The notes beneath the pieces are model-generated. The model had not been told where the DNA came from and ran no database searches. It was given only the letters and a program-made list of their open reading frames with translations. A stretch of DNA of 64,000 nt, taken from the NCBI RefSeq assembly GCF_003951285.1, contig NZ_RXFQ01000007.1, positions 186,001 through 250,000 on the forward strand. The letters are read 5' to 3'. Below are positions 53,028 to 62,385 of the stretch, piece after piece. The translations under genes were made by a program, and so were the position numbers. Source of the DNA: Variovorax beijingensis. Lineage in GTDB: Bacteria > Pseudomonadota > Gammaproteobacteria > Burkholderiales > Burkholderiaceae_C. How positions within the stretch are numbered: position 1 is the stretch's first letter; the number at the start of each line of letters is the position of its first letter.

Positions 53028-54167
53028 TCAGCGCACGAAGCGGCCTTCGGGCGTGACGCGCACCATCTCGATGAAGCGCGAGCCGGCATTGGCGCCGGTC
53101 GAGAAGTCGATGTCCATGCCGGCCAGGCGCAGCCTGAATGCCCGCAGCGTTGCATGCAGGCGGGCCCGCGTCAGGTCGCGGCCGGTGCGCTTGAGCGCCT
53201 CGATCATCACCAGCGCGTTCAGGTAGCCCTCGAAGCTGCCGTAGCCCACCGGCACCTGCGCGCGTTCGGCCAGCCGGCGGTAGTCGCGCGTGACGGATTC
53301 CACCTCGCCCCAGGGATAGGGCGTGACCTGCGAGATGGCCAGGCCGCTGGCCTGCAACTGCACCACCTTGGCCGTGACCTCGCCCGGCACGATCGACATG
53401 CCGTAGAACATCGGCTTGCTGCCGGCCCCATAGGTCGCCTTGATCACCTCGCCGGCCACGGTGCCGGCCAGGTACATCAGCACGGCCTGGGACTGGCTGT
53501 CGGCCAGCATCTTGCCGGCGGCCGCGGAGGTCGAGCCATCGCCCTTCACCGACACCACCAACGCGGGCGCCTGCTTGTGCGTGGCCATGGCCGCCTCGAT
53601 CAGCTTCACCGCCTCGACGCCGCCCGGATTGTCCAGGTGGGCGATCGCGATCTTGTTCACGCCGATGGTCGACAGGTGCTCGACCAGCGCCTGCGCCTCG
53701 CGCGCATTGCTGGCGCGCACGAAATAGGCCGAGCCCGCCACGCGTTCGCGCGCGCTGTCGCCCACGCCGTAGCCGCCGACGCTGGGTGCGCCGCTTTGCT
53801 GCAGCAGCTTGGCCGCGGCGGCCGTGGTGCCCGAGCCCACGCAGCCGAAGAAGGCGAACACGCGGTGGTCGTTCAGCAGCTTGCCGTAGTTTTCGACCGC
53901 CTTCTCGGGCTTGAGCTCGTCGTCCAGCGCCACCAGCTTGATCTTGCGTCCGCCCACGCCGCCCTGCTCATTGATGGCGTCGAAGGCCAGCGCGGCGCCG
54001 TTGTGCACCACCTTGATCTGCGAGCCGAGCGGACCGCTCAGCACGGCCGAGCTGCCGAGCACGATTTCGGTGTCGGTCACCCCCGCCTCGGCGGCCTGTG
54101 CGGACGAGAGATGGGCCAGGCCCGCTGCGAAAACTGCCGTTCCGGCGACAAAACTTCTGCGTTGCAT
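53028..54167 (-). CDS. Orphan branched-chain-type ABC substrate-binding protein
   Basis: A protein of about 379 residues, Peripla_BP_6 family. The leader MQRRSFVAGTAVFAAGLAHL has an RR pair and an Ala-rich end (SSAQAAEAG), and VTDTEIVLGSSAVLSGPLGS opens the mature fold. An ATG at 54176 is also possible, and a TTG at 54194 is unlikely. No permease or ATPase genes are adjacent, so it is an orphan receptor that may share another transporter or serve in sensing. Overall it is only distantly similar to the binding protein at 41685. Confidence 0.85.
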   Translation of the reverse strand: MQRRSFVAGTAVFAAGLAHLSSAQAAEAGVTDTEIVLGSSAVLSGPLGSQIKVVHNGAALAFDAINEQGGVGGRKIKLVALDDELKPEKAVENYGKLLNDHRVFAFFGCVGSGTTAAAAKLLQQSGAPSVGGYGVGDSARERVAGSAYFVRASNAREAQALVEHLSTIGVNKIAIAHLDNPGGVEAVKLIEAAMATHKQAPALVVSVKGDGSTSAAAGKMLADSQSQAVLMYLAGTVAGEVIKATYGAGSKPMFYGMSIVPGEVTAKVVQLQASGLAISQVTPYPWGEVESVTRDYRRLAERAQVPVGYGSFEGYLNALVMIEALKRTGRDLTRARLHATLRAFRLRLAGMDIDFSTGANAGSRFIEMVRVTPEGRFVR

Positions 54168-54181
54168 CGAACCCATCCCAT

Positions 54182-54239
54182 CATTAGCTAACAAATGCTA
54201 ACAATTAGAAACGATGGGTGCTTAAGTATTACTAAGTGC
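54182..54239 (-). promoter_or_regulatory. AT-rich upstream region with short direct repeats
   Basis: Within this gap GCTAACAA occurs twice, 10 bp apart (54187-54194 and 54197-54204), and a second pair of similar words, GCTTA and GCTTA, flanks AGTATTACTAAGT. The AT-rich run stands out in this genome. It lies just upstream of the orphan binding-protein gene and could hold its operator and promoter. The repeats could also be coincidental in low-complexity DNA. Confidence 0.35.
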
Positions 54240-55724
54240 TTACCCTTGCGGGTCGGGTTGCCGAAGCTGCCAGGCCGCGCAGATCGCCAGCGCGCAGAGC
54301 CCGGCCAGCATCAGGAACACCTCGTCGAAGGCCGCGAGCCGCGCCGGGCTGCTCGCGGCGTTGGCCAGCGAATCGCCATGCGCCGCCAGCCGCCACTCGA
54401 GCACGATGGCGCACAGGCTCACGCCGGCCGCGCCGCCCAGCATGCGCAGGAAGTTGATCGCGCTGGCGCCCTGCGGAATCAGCGGCTTGGCGAGCGGCCG
54501 CATCGAACCGAGGTTGAGCGAGGGCAGGATGAAGCCGAGCCCGATGCGCCCGATGATGGCAAACGCCACCAGCAGCCAGAGCGCGCTGTCGAGCCGGAGC
54601 ACCACCATCAGCGCGAACGAAGCCGCCAGCAGCACCAGCCCGATGCTCACCAGCATCCACGTCGGCTGCCGGTCGGCCAGCCGGCCCACGCCCGCGATGG
54701 TCAGGGCCAGCACGATGCCCGCCGGCAGCAGGATGGTGCCCACGTGCGACGCGGACAGCTGCAGCCCGACCTGCATGTACACCGGCAGCAGGTAAGTGGA
54801 GCCGAACAGCGCCGTGCCGTAGATGAAGGCGACCACGCTGCCCATGGCGAACTGGCGGTACTGGAACAGCGCCAGGTTCATCAGCGGTTCGCCGCCGCCG
54901 GCCGCGTAGCGGCGCTGCCACCAGACGAAGGCGCCAAAAGCCAGCACCGCGGCCGCCAGCAGCAGGCCGGCCTGCACCGGCGAATCGCCGCGCAGCTCGA
55001 CCAGGCCGTTCAGCAGGCAGAGCGTGCCCACGGTGCCCAGTGCGAGGCCGCGCCAGTCGAGCCCGCTGCCGCGCGCGGCCGCCACGCCGCCGGGCGCCGT
55101 GGTCGGCACGAACCTGTAGGCCAGCCAGAGCGAGGCCAGGCAGAACGGCACCACCATGAAGAAGATCGAGCGCCAGCCGAACAAGTCGACCAGCACGCCG
55201 CCGATGCTCGGGCCGATGGCCGGCGCCAGCACCACGCCCATGCCGAAGATGCCGCTCGCGCGTCCCTGCTCGTGCGGCTCGAAGGCGCGCAGGATGATGA
55301 TGGCCGGAATCGGCTGCACCACGCCCGCCGCAAGCCCCTCGGCCACGCGCGCCAGCAGCACCAGCGAGAAGTTGTTGGCCAGCCCGCCCGCGATGCCGCC
55401 CGCGAGCAGCAGCACCATCGTGCCCACGTAGGTGCGCCGGTAGCCGTAGCGCGACAGCAGCCACGGCGTGGTCAGCATCGAGACCGTCATCGCCACCATG
55501 AAGCCCGAGCTCACCCACTGCGCGCGATCCTGGCCCAGCGAGAAATGGTGGCTCATGCCCGGGATCGCGACGTTGACGATGGTCGAGGACATGATCGACG
55601 CCATCACCCCCACCATCACCGAAAGCAGCAGGTACCAGCGGTAGCGCGGACCGTAGCGTTCGCGCAGGGTGCCGATGGAAGGCGGGGCCGGCGAAGCGGC
55701 TTCGGGCGTGGGAGTGGTGGTCAT
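54240..55724 (-). CDS. DHA2-family (EmrB/QacA-type) drug exporter
   Basis: A 494-residue major facilitator with about 14 helices. Motif A-like region and motif C are recognisable (LLSRYGYRRTYVGTMVLLLA, VVLAPAIGPSIGGVLVDLF), typical of EmrB-type H+/drug antiporters. The first residues MTTTPTPEAASPAPPS form a hydrophilic leader. No EmrA-type membrane-fusion partner is adjacent, so it may act alone. It is divergent from the metallopeptidase gene with a 130-bp gap. Confidence 0.9.
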   Translation of the reverse strand: MTTTPTPEAASPAPPSIGTLRERYGPRYRWYLLLSVMVGVMASIMSSTIVNVAIPGMSHHFSLGQDRAQWVSSGFMVAMTVSMLTTPWLLSRYGYRRTYVGTMVLLLAGGIAGGLANNFSLVLLARVAEGLAAGVVQPIPAIIILRAFEPHEQGRASGIFGMGVVLAPAIGPSIGGVLVDLFGWRSIFFMVVPFCLASLWLAYRFVPTTAPGGVAAARGSGLDWRGLALGTVGTLCLLNGLVELRGDSPVQAGLLLAAAVLAFGAFVWWQRRYAAGGGEPLMNLALFQYRQFAMGSVVAFIYGTALFGSTYLLPVYMQVGLQLSASHVGTILLPAGIVLALTIAGVGRLADRQPTWMLVSIGLVLLAASFALMVVLRLDSALWLLVAFAIIGRIGLGFILPSLNLGSMRPLAKPLIPQGASAINFLRMLGGAAGVSLCAIVLEWRLAAHGDSLANAASSPARLAAFDEVFLMLAGLCALAICAAWQLRQPDPQG

Positions 55725-55854
55725 GGGCGGTGGCCCCGGCTTTTTCGATGCGGGTCCGTCGTCCTACAAGCATATCGGGCTTTGCGCGGCGGGGCCGGAG
55801 CCCGCACGTCCCACAATGCATTGCTGTCCCGCGCTGCCTTTCCAGAACAACGAA

Positions 55855-57168
55855 ATGAATGCTCCACCCGATGACCAGGCCGATGCCCCCGAACCGGGCG
55901 CGGCCTCTCACCTTGCCTCCGAACTCGCGGCGCCCACCGTGAGCCGCGCCTACCGCTGCCAGTGCGGCCGGCCGGTGTTCCTGCGCAACAGCCAGTGCCT
56001 GGCCTGCCGCACGCCGCTGGGCTACGTGATCGAGCGCCTGGGCGTCGTGCCGCTGGCGCCGGTCGAGGACGAAGACAACACCGACGACAGCGCGGCCGAC
56101 GGCGCCGAACCCGAACAACTCTTCACCGTGTTCGGCAACCCCGACGGCCGCACCTACCGCCGCTGCGCCAACCTCATGACCGCCGCCAGCTGCAACTGGA
56201 TGGTGCCGGCCCCGCGCGAGGGCGACGACCCTTCGTTCAACACCAACGGCCTCGCGCCCGGCTACTGCCTGGCCTGCAGCGTCACCCGCACCATCCCCGA
56301 TCTTTCGGCGGAGAGCAACGGCGAACTCTGGCGCAAGCTCGAGCATGCGAAGCGCCGGCTCATCTCGCAGCTGCTCGCGCTCGGGCTGCCGGTGGTCAGC
56401 CGCCATGCCGATCCGGTGCACGGCCTGGCCTTCGACTTTCTCGGCAACATGCCGGGCGGCCCGCACGTGATGACCGGGCATGAACAGGGCGTGATCACCC
56501 TCAACGCCGAAGAGGCCGAGGACGCCGTGCGCGAGCGCATCCGCGCCGAAATGCGCGAGCCCTACCGGACGCTGCTCGGACATTTCCGCCACGAGATCGG
56601 CCACTACTACTGGGACCTGCTGGTGCAGCCCACGCCCTGGCTCGACGAGTTCCGCGCGCTCTTCGGCGACGAGCGCGCCGACTACGCCGCGGCGCTCCAG
56701 CAGCACTATGAACAAGGCCCGCCACCCGACTGGGCCGACCGCTTCGTGAGCAGCTACGCGAGCATGCACCCCTGGGAGGACTGGGCCGAAACCTGGGCCC
56801 ACTACCTGCACATGGCCGACACCGTCGACACCGCCATGAGCTTTGGCGTGGACGCCACCAACGTCGAGCTTGCGACCGACCTGTTCACCGCGGAAGACCT
56901 CTGGCAGCCCGAGCATCCCGGCGCCGCCAGGTTCCTGGATTTCCTCAACGGCTGGGTGCTGCTCACCAACGTGCTCAACGAGCTTTCGCGCAGCATGGGA
57001 CAGCCCGACTACTACCCCTTCGTGCTGCCGCGCGTGGCTGTCGGCAAGCTGCAGTTCATCCATTGCGTGATCACGCAGCAGCGCGACCGCGGCGTCTCTG
57101 CGGCCGCTTCGCCCGGCGTGCCGCTGCCGCCGGCGCAAAGCCAGCAGCAGGGCGCCGCTCAGTCCTGA
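55855..57168 (+). CDS. Zinc-ribbon metallopeptidase (Peptidase_Mx-type)
   Basis: A 437-residue protein. Near residues 35-60 a zinc ribbon (CQCGRPVF, CLACRTPLGY) is followed by further cysteine pairs (CANLMTAASCNW, CLACSVTRTI). The protease motif HFRHEIGHYYWDLL supplies HExxH, and EDWAETWAHYLHMADT probably supplies the third ligand. This is the architecture of the putative zinc-binding metallopeptidase family of proteobacteria. Substrate and biological role are unknown. Its last 10 bp overlap the convergent CWC gene. Confidence 0.85.
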   Translation: MNAPPDDQADAPEPGAASHLASELAAPTVSRAYRCQCGRPVFLRNSQCLACRTPLGYVIERLGVVPLAPVEDEDNTDDSAADGAEPEQLFTVFGNPDGRTYRRCANLMTAASCNWMVPAPREGDDPSFNTNGLAPGYCLACSVTRTIPDLSAESNGELWRKLEHAKRRLISQLLALGLPVVSRHADPVHGLAFDFLGNMPGGPHVMTGHEQGVITLNAEEAEDAVRERIRAEMREPYRTLLGHFRHEIGHYYWDLLVQPTPWLDEFRALFGDERADYAAALQQHYEQGPPPDWADRFVSSYASMHPWEDWAETWAHYLHMADTVDTAMSFGVDATNVELATDLFTAEDLWQPEHPGAARFLDFLNGWVLLTNVLNELSRSMGQPDYYPFVLPRVAVGKLQFIHCVITQQRDRGVSAAASPGVPLPPAQSQQQGAAQS

Positions 57169-57392
57169 CGAGACCCGGCGGGCGCTCCCGCGGCGCAGCG
57201 GGGGCACATGCAGGCCTTGCCGCGCGATGCCGGCGGCAGGGCCGCGAACGGCGCCTTGCCGAAGTCGGCCGACATGCACCAGCAGGGCGGCTGTGGCTGG
57301 CCGGTTTCGCGCGCGGTTTCCATCGCGCAGCGGTTCTCCTCGCCGCACAGCGGACAGCGCGTGGTGTCGATGGTGGCGGTGGCTGTTTCCAT
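57159..57392 (-). CDS. Small cysteine-rich CWC-family protein
   Basis: A 77-residue protein with CPLCGEENRC near the N-terminus and CWC (PPCWCMSADF) in the middle, then CMCPRCAAGAP at the end. These are the features of the Cys_rich_CWC family, probably a zinc-binding domain. Function unknown. Convergent with the metallopeptidase and 4 bp upstream of the phosphofructokinase on the same strand... the kinase gene lies upstream and is read first, so the two probably share a message. Confidence 0.82.
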   Translation of the reverse strand: METATATIDTTRCPLCGEENRCAMETARETGQPQPPCWCMSADFGKAPFAALPPASRGKACMCPRCAAGAPAGSRQD

Positions 57393-57396
57393 CGCG

Positions 57397-58653
57397 TCAG
57401 GCGAGCTCGAAGGCCGGCAGCTTCCTGGGCACGGCCACGTTGCGCAGGGTTGCGTACACCGGCAGGCCGTTGCGGTAGGCGGGGTAGTCCTCGCCCTCGA
57501 TCAGCGGCAGCAGGTAGCGCCTGCACTTGTCGGTGATGCCCCAGCCGTCCTCCGAGATGAAGTCGCGCGGCATCGGTTTTTCGACATTCGCCACCGCATC
57601 GAGCGGCGCACTGCCGATGCGGTAGGCGTAGGGCGCATCGGAGGTGCGCTCGATGGTCGGCATCACCGCGTTGCGGCCCTCGAGCGCGAGCTCGACCGCG
57701 CGCTGCCCCAGCTCGTAGGCCTGCTTCACGTCGGTGGCCGAGGCAATGTGCCGCGCCGCGCGCTGCAGGTAGTCGGCCACGGCCCAGTGGAACTTGTGGC
57801 CCAGCGCCTCCTTGACCATCTGCGCCACCACCGGCGCCGCGCCGCCGAGCTGCGCATGGCCGAAGGCGTCGCGTGTGCCTTGCTCGGCCAGGAAGGTTCC
57901 GTCAGGGTAGTGGCAGCCCTCGGACACCACCACCGAGCAGTAGCCATGCTGCTTCACCAGCTCGTCGATGCGCGCGAGAAAGCGCGCCTTGTCGAACTCG
58001 ATCTCGGGGAACAGCACCACCACCGGAATGCCATGGTCGGCCACGAGCCCGCCGGCCGCCGCGATCCAGCCCGCATGCCGCCCCATCACCTCGAGCACGA
58101 ACACCTTGGTGGAAGTGGCGGCCATCGAGCGCACGTCGAACGAAGCCTCCAGCGTCGACACCGCCACGTACTTGGCGACCGAGCCGAAGCCCGGGCAGCA
58201 GTCGGTCAGCGGCAGGTCGTTGTCGATGGTCTTGGGCACGTGGATCGCCTGCAGCGGATAGCCGAGCGACTGCGACAGCTGGCTCACCTTGAAGCAGGTG
58301 TCGGCCGAATCGCCGCCGCCGTTGTAGAAGAAATAGCCGATGCCGTGCGCCTTGAACACCTCGATCAGCCGTTCGTATTCGCGCCGGTTCTTCTCGAGCG
58401 ACTTGAGCTTGTAGCGGCACGAGCCGAAGGCGCCCGAGGGCGTGCTGCGCAGCGCCGCAATGGCCTCGGCCGGCTCGGCGCCGGTGTCGATCAGCTCCTC
58501 GGTCAGCGCGCCGATGATGCCGTTGCGCCCGGCGTAGACATTGCCGATGCGGTCCGGGTGTTTTCGTGCCGTCTCGATCACGCCGCAGGCCGACGCATTG
58601 ATGACCGAGGTGACGCCGCCCGACTGGGCGTAGAAGGCGTTGAGGATGGGCAT
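57397..58653 (-). CDS. PPi-dependent 6-phosphofructokinase
   Basis: A 418-residue phosphofructokinase. The sequence YNGGGDSADTCFKV has Asp at the position that in ATP-dependent enzymes is Gly, the usual sign for pyrophosphate use, and VPKTIDNDLPLTD is the substrate loop. MGRHAGWIAAAGGL is also conserved. PPi-PFK is reversible and can run in glycolysis or gluconeogenesis, which would link it to glycogen turnover encoded in this window. Only 4 bp separate it from the CWC gene. Divergent from nothing; the acyl-CoA dehydrogenase gene is upstream, 46 bp away, same strand. Confidence 0.9.
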   Translation of the reverse strand: MPILNAFYAQSGGVTSVINASACGVIETARKHPDRIGNVYAGRNGIIGALTEELIDTGAEPAEAIAALRSTPSGAFGSCRYKLKSLEKNRREYERLIEVFKAHGIGYFFYNGGGDSADTCFKVSQLSQSLGYPLQAIHVPKTIDNDLPLTDCCPGFGSVAKYVAVSTLEASFDVRSMAATSTKVFVLEVMGRHAGWIAAAGGLVADHGIPVVVLFPEIEFDKARFLARIDELVKQHGYCSVVVSEGCHYPDGTFLAEQGTRDAFGHAQLGGAAPVVAQMVKEALGHKFHWAVADYLQRAARHIASATDVKQAYELGQRAVELALEGRNAVMPTIERTSDAPYAYRIGSAPLDAVANVEKPMPRDFISEDGWGITDKCRRYLLPLIEGEDYPAYRNGLPVYATLRNVAVPRKLPAFELA

Positions 58654-58699
58654 GCGGCCATTCTCCCGCAGCCTCGAGCCAGGCGCCAGTGGTCCTGTT

Positions 58700-59863
58700 T
58701 CAGCGCCCGCCCAGGCCCATCGCCCGCGTGATCACCTCTTTCATGATCTCGTTCGTGCCGCCATAGATGCGCTGCACCCGCGCATCGGCATACGCGCGCG
58801 TGATCGGGTACTCCCACATGAAGCCGTAGCCGCCGTGCAGCTGCACGCAGGCGTCCATCACCTTGCACTGCAGGTCGGTGGTCCAGTACTTGGCCATGCT
58901 GGCGGTGGCGGTATCGAGCTTCTCGGCCATCAGCAGCTCGATGCACTTGTCGACGAACACCTGCGCCACCTGCACCTCGGTCTGCAGCTCGGCGAGCGTG
59001 TAGCGCGTGTTCTGGTAGCTGCCCACCGGCTGGCCGAACACCTTGCGCTCCTTCACGTAGGCCACGGTCTGGTCGATGGCGGCCTGCGACGCGGCCACTG
59101 CGCTGATCGCGATCTGCAGCCGCTCCCACGGCAGCTGCTCCATCAGGCAGACGAAGCCGCGGTTCAGCTGCGCGGCATCGCCGAGCAATGCGTCGGCCGG
59201 CAGCCGCACGTCGTCGAAGAACAGCTCGGAGGTGTCCTGCGCCTTCAGCCCCAGCTTCTTGAGCCGCTTGCCCTTCTCGAAGCCCGGCATGCCGCGCTCG
59301 ACCAGGAACAGGCTGGTGCCCTTGGCGCCCGCGGCCGGGTCGGTCTTGGCGACCACGATCACGAGGTCGGCATGCCAGCCGTTGGTGATGAAGGTCTTGC
59401 TGCCGTTGAGCAGGTAGCTGCCGTCGGGCTGGCGGATGGCGCTGGTCTTGACCGCCTGCAGGTCGCTGCCCGCGCCGGGCTCGCTCATCGCGATGGCGCC
59501 GACCATCTCGCCGCTCGCGAGTTGGGGGAGGTAGCGCTGCTTCTGCGCCTCGGTGCCGTAGCGCAGGATGTAGGGGGCCACGATCTCGCTGTGCAGCCCG
59601 AAGCCGATGCCCGTGAAGCCGCGCGCCCAGAGTTCCTCGAACTGGATCACCGAATAGAGCAGGTCGGCACCCGCGCCGCCGTAGGCCTCGGGCAGCGCCA
59701 TGCAGAGAAAGCCGTTCCCGCCGGCCTTGGACCAGACGGCGCGGTCCACGTAGCCCTGTTCTTCCCACGCCTCGTGGAAGGGCGCGATCTCCTTGTCCAT
59801 GAAGCGGCGGAAGCTGTCGCGGAAGGCCTCGTGGTCGGCGCTGAAAAGCGTGCGTTCGATCAT
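58700..59863 (-). CDS. Acyl-CoA dehydrogenase
   Basis: A 387-residue flavoenzyme catalysing the first step of beta-oxidation-type pathways. FAD/substrate motifs include IAMSEPGAGSDLQ and NGSKTFITNG. The usual catalytic Glu site YEGT reads YGGTNEIMKEV, as in long-chain acyl-CoA dehydrogenases; the base is then probably Glu247 in LPWERLQIA. It lies 4 bp downstream of the hydratase gene and forms an operon with it and the thiolase. Confidence 0.93.
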   Translation of the reverse strand: MIERTLFSADHEAFRDSFRRFMDKEIAPFHEAWEEQGYVDRAVWSKAGGNGFLCMALPEAYGGAGADLLYSVIQFEELWARGFTGIGFGLHSEIVAPYILRYGTEAQKQRYLPQLASGEMVGAIAMSEPGAGSDLQAVKTSAIRQPDGSYLLNGSKTFITNGWHADLVIVVAKTDPAAGAKGTSLFLVERGMPGFEKGKRLKKLGLKAQDTSELFFDDVRLPADALLGDAAQLNRGFVCLMEQLPWERLQIAISAVAASQAAIDQTVAYVKERKVFGQPVGSYQNTRYTLAELQTEVQVAQVFVDKCIELLMAEKLDTATASMAKYWTTDLQCKVMDACVQLHGGYGFMWEYPITRAYADARVQRIYGGTNEIMKEVITRAMGLGGR

Positions 59864-59867
59864 GGCC

Positions 59868-60671
59868 TCAGCGCCCGGGGAAGCTTGGTGGGCGCTTCTG
59901 CAGGAAGGCGCTCACGCCTTCGCGGAAGCTGGGGCGGTCGATCAGCTCGCGCTGGCGTTCGCTTTCGTAGTGCAGTTGCTCGGCCAGCGTGTGGCGCTCG
60001 GCGGCCTCGAAGGCTTCGCGCGCCTCGACCACCGCATGTGCCGGCAGGCGGGCGAGCCGCTGCGCGATGGCGCGCGCTTCTTCGAGCAACTTTTCGTCGT
60101 CCGCGCAGGCCCAGATCAGGCCCCACTGCACCGCGCGCCCCGCACTCAGGCGCTCGTCGAGCAGCGCCATGCCCATCGCACGCGCCTTGCCGGCGCGCCG
60201 CGGAATGGCCCAGGTGCAGCCCAGGTCCGGCACGATGCCGAGCTTGGGCAGGAAGGGCAGGTAGAAGTACGCGCTGCGCGCCGCAATCGTCACGTCGGCG
60301 GCCAGGGCCAGGCCCACGCCGGCGCCGGCCGCGGGGCCGTTGACGGCCGCCACCACCGGCACGGGCAGCGTGCGCAGCGTCTCGATCAGCGGGTTGCTGA
60401 GCGACTGCATCCACTCCGCGGTCTGCGCGCCGAGCGACTTGCCTTCGTCGCCGGGCGCCATTGCGCTCAAATCTGCGCCCACGCAAAAGGCCTTGCCGGC
60501 GCCGGTCAGGATCACGGCGCGCACCGCGCGGTCATCGCGGATGCGTTCCAGCGTGTCACGCAGCTCGACCTGCAGTTCGCGCGCAATCGGGTTCAGCTTG
60601 GCCGGCAGGTTCAGCGTGAGCGTGGCGATGCCGTCGGCCAGCTCGTAGAGCACGTAGGGCTGTGCGTTCAT
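59868..60671 (-). CDS. Enoyl-CoA hydratase/isomerase family protein
   Basis: A 267-residue crotonase-fold protein hydrating trans-2-enoyl-CoA. The oxyanion-hole segments are GAGKAFCVGADLSAM and VNGPAAGAGVGLALAADV. One catalytic Glu position appears replaced in the second segment, and residues after LGIVPDLGCTWAIPRR are typical of PaaG/isomerase-like members, so hydratase versus isomerase is unsettled. Start at 60671 overlaps the thiolase stop by one base. Confidence 0.88.
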   Translation of the reverse strand: MNAQPYVLYELADGIATLTLNLPAKLNPIARELQVELRDTLERIRDDRAVRAVILTGAGKAFCVGADLSAMAPGDEGKSLGAQTAEWMQSLSNPLIETLRTLPVPVVAAVNGPAAGAGVGLALAADVTIAARSAYFYLPFLPKLGIVPDLGCTWAIPRRAGKARAMGMALLDERLSAGRAVQWGLIWACADDEKLLEEARAIAQRLARLPAHAVVEAREAFEAAERHTLAEQLHYESERQRELIDRPSFREGVSAFLQKRPPSFPGR

Positions 60672-61855
60672 CAGAGCCTTTCCACGATGGTGACGTTGGC
60701 CATGCCGCCGCCTTCGCACATCGTCTGCAGGCCGTAGCGCTTGCCGCGCCGGCCCAGCGCGTGGACCAGCGTCGTCATGAGCTTGGTGCCCGAGGCGCCC
60801 AGCGGATGGCCGAGCGCGATGGCGCCGCCGTTCACGTTGAGCCGCGCGGGATCGGCGTTCAGCGCCTCCAGCCAGGCGATCGGCACGGGCGCGAAGGCTT
60901 CGTTCACTTCATAAAGATCGATGTCCTGGATGCGCATGCCGGCCTTTTTCAACGCATGCAGCGTGGCGGGCAGCGGCGCTTCCAGCATGATCACGGGGTC
61001 GTGCCCCATCACGCTCATGTGGTGGATGCGCGCGAGCGGCTTCACGCCCAGGGCCTTCAGGCCGCGTTCGTTCACCACCAGCACGCCGCTTGCGCCGTCG
61101 CAGATCTGGCTCGCGGTGGCGGCGGTGCAGCGTCCGCCCTCGGCAATCAGCTTGACGCCCGCGATGCCTTCGAGCGTGGCATCGAAGCGGATGCCTTCGT
61201 CCACCGTGTGCTGCTCGCCGGTGCCGCTGCCGTCGGCCTGCAGGATCTCGATGGGCACGATCTCGCCTTCGAACGCGCCCGAGCGCGTCGCGGCCATGGC
61301 TCGGCGGTGGCTTTCGAGCGCATAGCGGTCGAGTGCGTCCTTGTCGATGCCGTAGTTCTTCGCGATCATCTCGGCGCCGGTGAACTGGCTGAACTCCACG
61401 CCGGGGTAGCGTCTTTTCATGGCCGGGCTCATGTAGGTGCCCAGGCCCGCCTTGGCCGGCAGCGCATTGGGCGTGAACATCGGCACGCGCGTCATGCTTT
61501 CGACGCCGCCCGCAATCACCGCGTCCATGGCGCCCGACATCACGGCCTGCGCCGCAAAGTGCAGCGCCTGCTGCGACGAGCCGCACTGCCGGTCGACCGA
61601 GGTGCCCGGCACCGACTCGGGCAGCCTCGACGCCAGCACCGCATTGCGCGCCGCGTTGGTCGCCTGCTCGCCCACCTGGCTCACGCAACCCAGGATCACG
61701 TCTTCCACCGCGGCCGGATCGATGCCGCTCTTCGCCACCAGCGCGTCGATCACCTGCGCCGCCAGGTCGGCCGGATGCCAGCCCGCGAGCTTGCCGCCGC
61801 GCCGCCCGCCGGCCGTGCGCGCGGCGGCCACGATGTATGCCTCTGCCATGGTCAT
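60671..61855 (-). CDS. Acetyl-CoA acyltransferase (thiolase)
   Basis: A 394-residue thiolase. Nucleophile Cys91 is in [12 protein letters not shown]; the base/oxyanion motif is [20 protein letters not shown] and the second cysteine is Cys380 in [13 protein letters not shown]. First gene of the operon thiolase-hydratase-dehydrogenase, so it is likely a fatty-acid or acyl-CoA degradation set. A terminator at 61902-61925 lies just upstream and ends the DUF2917 message. No transcription factor gene is obviously attached. Confidence 0.94.
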   Translation of the reverse strand: MTMAEAYIVAAARTAGGRRGGKLAGWHPADLAAQVIDALVAKSGIDPAAVEDVILGCVSQVGEQATNAARNAVLASRLPESVPGTSVDRQCGSSQQALHFAAQAVMSGAMDAVIAGGVESMTRVPMFTPNALPAKAGLGTYMSPAMKRRYPGVEFSQFTGAEMIAKNYGIDKDALDRYALESHRRAMAATRSGAFEGEIVPIEILQADGSGTGEQHTVDEGIRFDATLEGIAGVKLIAEGGRCTAATASQICDGASGVLVVNERGLKALGVKPLARIHHMSVMGHDPVIMLEAPLPATLHALKKAGMRIQDIDLYEVNEAFAPVPIAWLEALNADPARLNVNGGAIALGHPLGASGTKLMTTLVHALGRRGKRYGLQTMCEGGGMANVTIVERL

Positions 61856-61901
61856 GTCCCTTCAGAAAAGAAAACAGCGTGAACCGCGCGGCGCCCAACG
61901 C

Positions 61902-61925
61902 AAAAAAGCCGCCCGTCACGGCGGC
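61902..61925 (-). terminator. Rho-independent terminator for the DUF2917 gene
   Basis: Read on the minus strand: stem GCCGCC (61925-61920), loop of 6 nt, GGCGGC (61913-61908), then TTTTTT (61907-61902). It lies 58 bp past the DUF2917 stop and upstream of the thiolase gene on the same strand, so it separates the two transcripts. Confidence 0.85.
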
Positions 61926-61982
61926 GGCGTTCGGTGCGTGGAAGGTCCATGGCATCGAGGTTCGATGCCGGGGCCGCTCAGG

Positions 61983-62303
61983 TCAAGCCGGGGACAACCC
62001 GAGCGGCAGCAGTCGCCAAGGCGACCGGCGGCGCACCGGTGGCGGCAGCGGCATGGCCGCGGGCTGCGCGTCCGACACCGTGATGCACGAGGCTTCGAGT
62101 GCCGACACCAGCATGCGCCGGTGCTCGCTGCCTTCGAAGCGCTCGCCCGGGGCGAGCACGATGTCGCGCGGATCGCGGTCGAGCGTCACCCAGACCGAGC
62201 CGCTGCGGCATTCGATGCCCACGCCGGCGCCATCGGGCACGGCAAAGATGGAACGGGTCGGCAGGCTGAGGTGAAAGCGGGAAGAGAGAGGCTGGGTGCT
62301 CAT
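61983..62303 (-). CDS. DUF2917 domain protein
   Basis: A 106-residue protein: FHLSLPTRSIFAVPDGAGVG leads into RSGSVWVTLDRDPRDIVLAP, the DUF2917 core, a small beta-rich cupin-like domain of unknown function frequent in Burkholderiales. A basic, Pro-rich C-terminus follows. ATG at 62303 is preceded by GGAG at 6-nt spacing; a second in-frame ATG at 62315 contains that site, so it is less likely. Divergent from a LysR gene, with an operator-like palindrome in the gap. Confidence 0.85.
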   Translation of the reverse strand: MSTQPLSSRFHLSLPTRSIFAVPDGAGVGIECRSGSVWVTLDRDPRDIVLAPGERFEGSEHRRMLVSALEASCITVSDAQPAAMPLPPPVRRRSPWRLLPLGLSPA

Positions 62304-62318
62304 GGCAAGCTCCATTGC

Positions 62319-62333
62319 ATTCGTGATATGAAT
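62319..62333. promoter_or_regulatory. LysR-type operator (T-N11-A) between DUF2917 and lysR genes
   Basis: ATTC-GTGATAT-GAAT is a perfect 4-bp dyad with a 7-bp centre and contains TTC..GAA in the T-N11-A layout used by LysR regulators. It lies 16 bp upstream of the DUF2917 start. A second dyad, CATTC-AGA-GAATG (62389-62401), overlaps the lysR start and could mediate autoregulation. Confidence 0.55.
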
Positions 62334-62385
62334 GAATATAGTGATCCAGCCTCCCTCTTGCACACGGTAATTCGGAACTCGTTGC

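Noticed and set aside
54232..57348. A very long (1038-codon) minus-strand open frame
   Set aside because: It spans the DHA2 gene in another frame and runs antisense through the metallopeptidase gene; translation is Arg/Gly/Ala-rich shadow typical of high-GC DNA.
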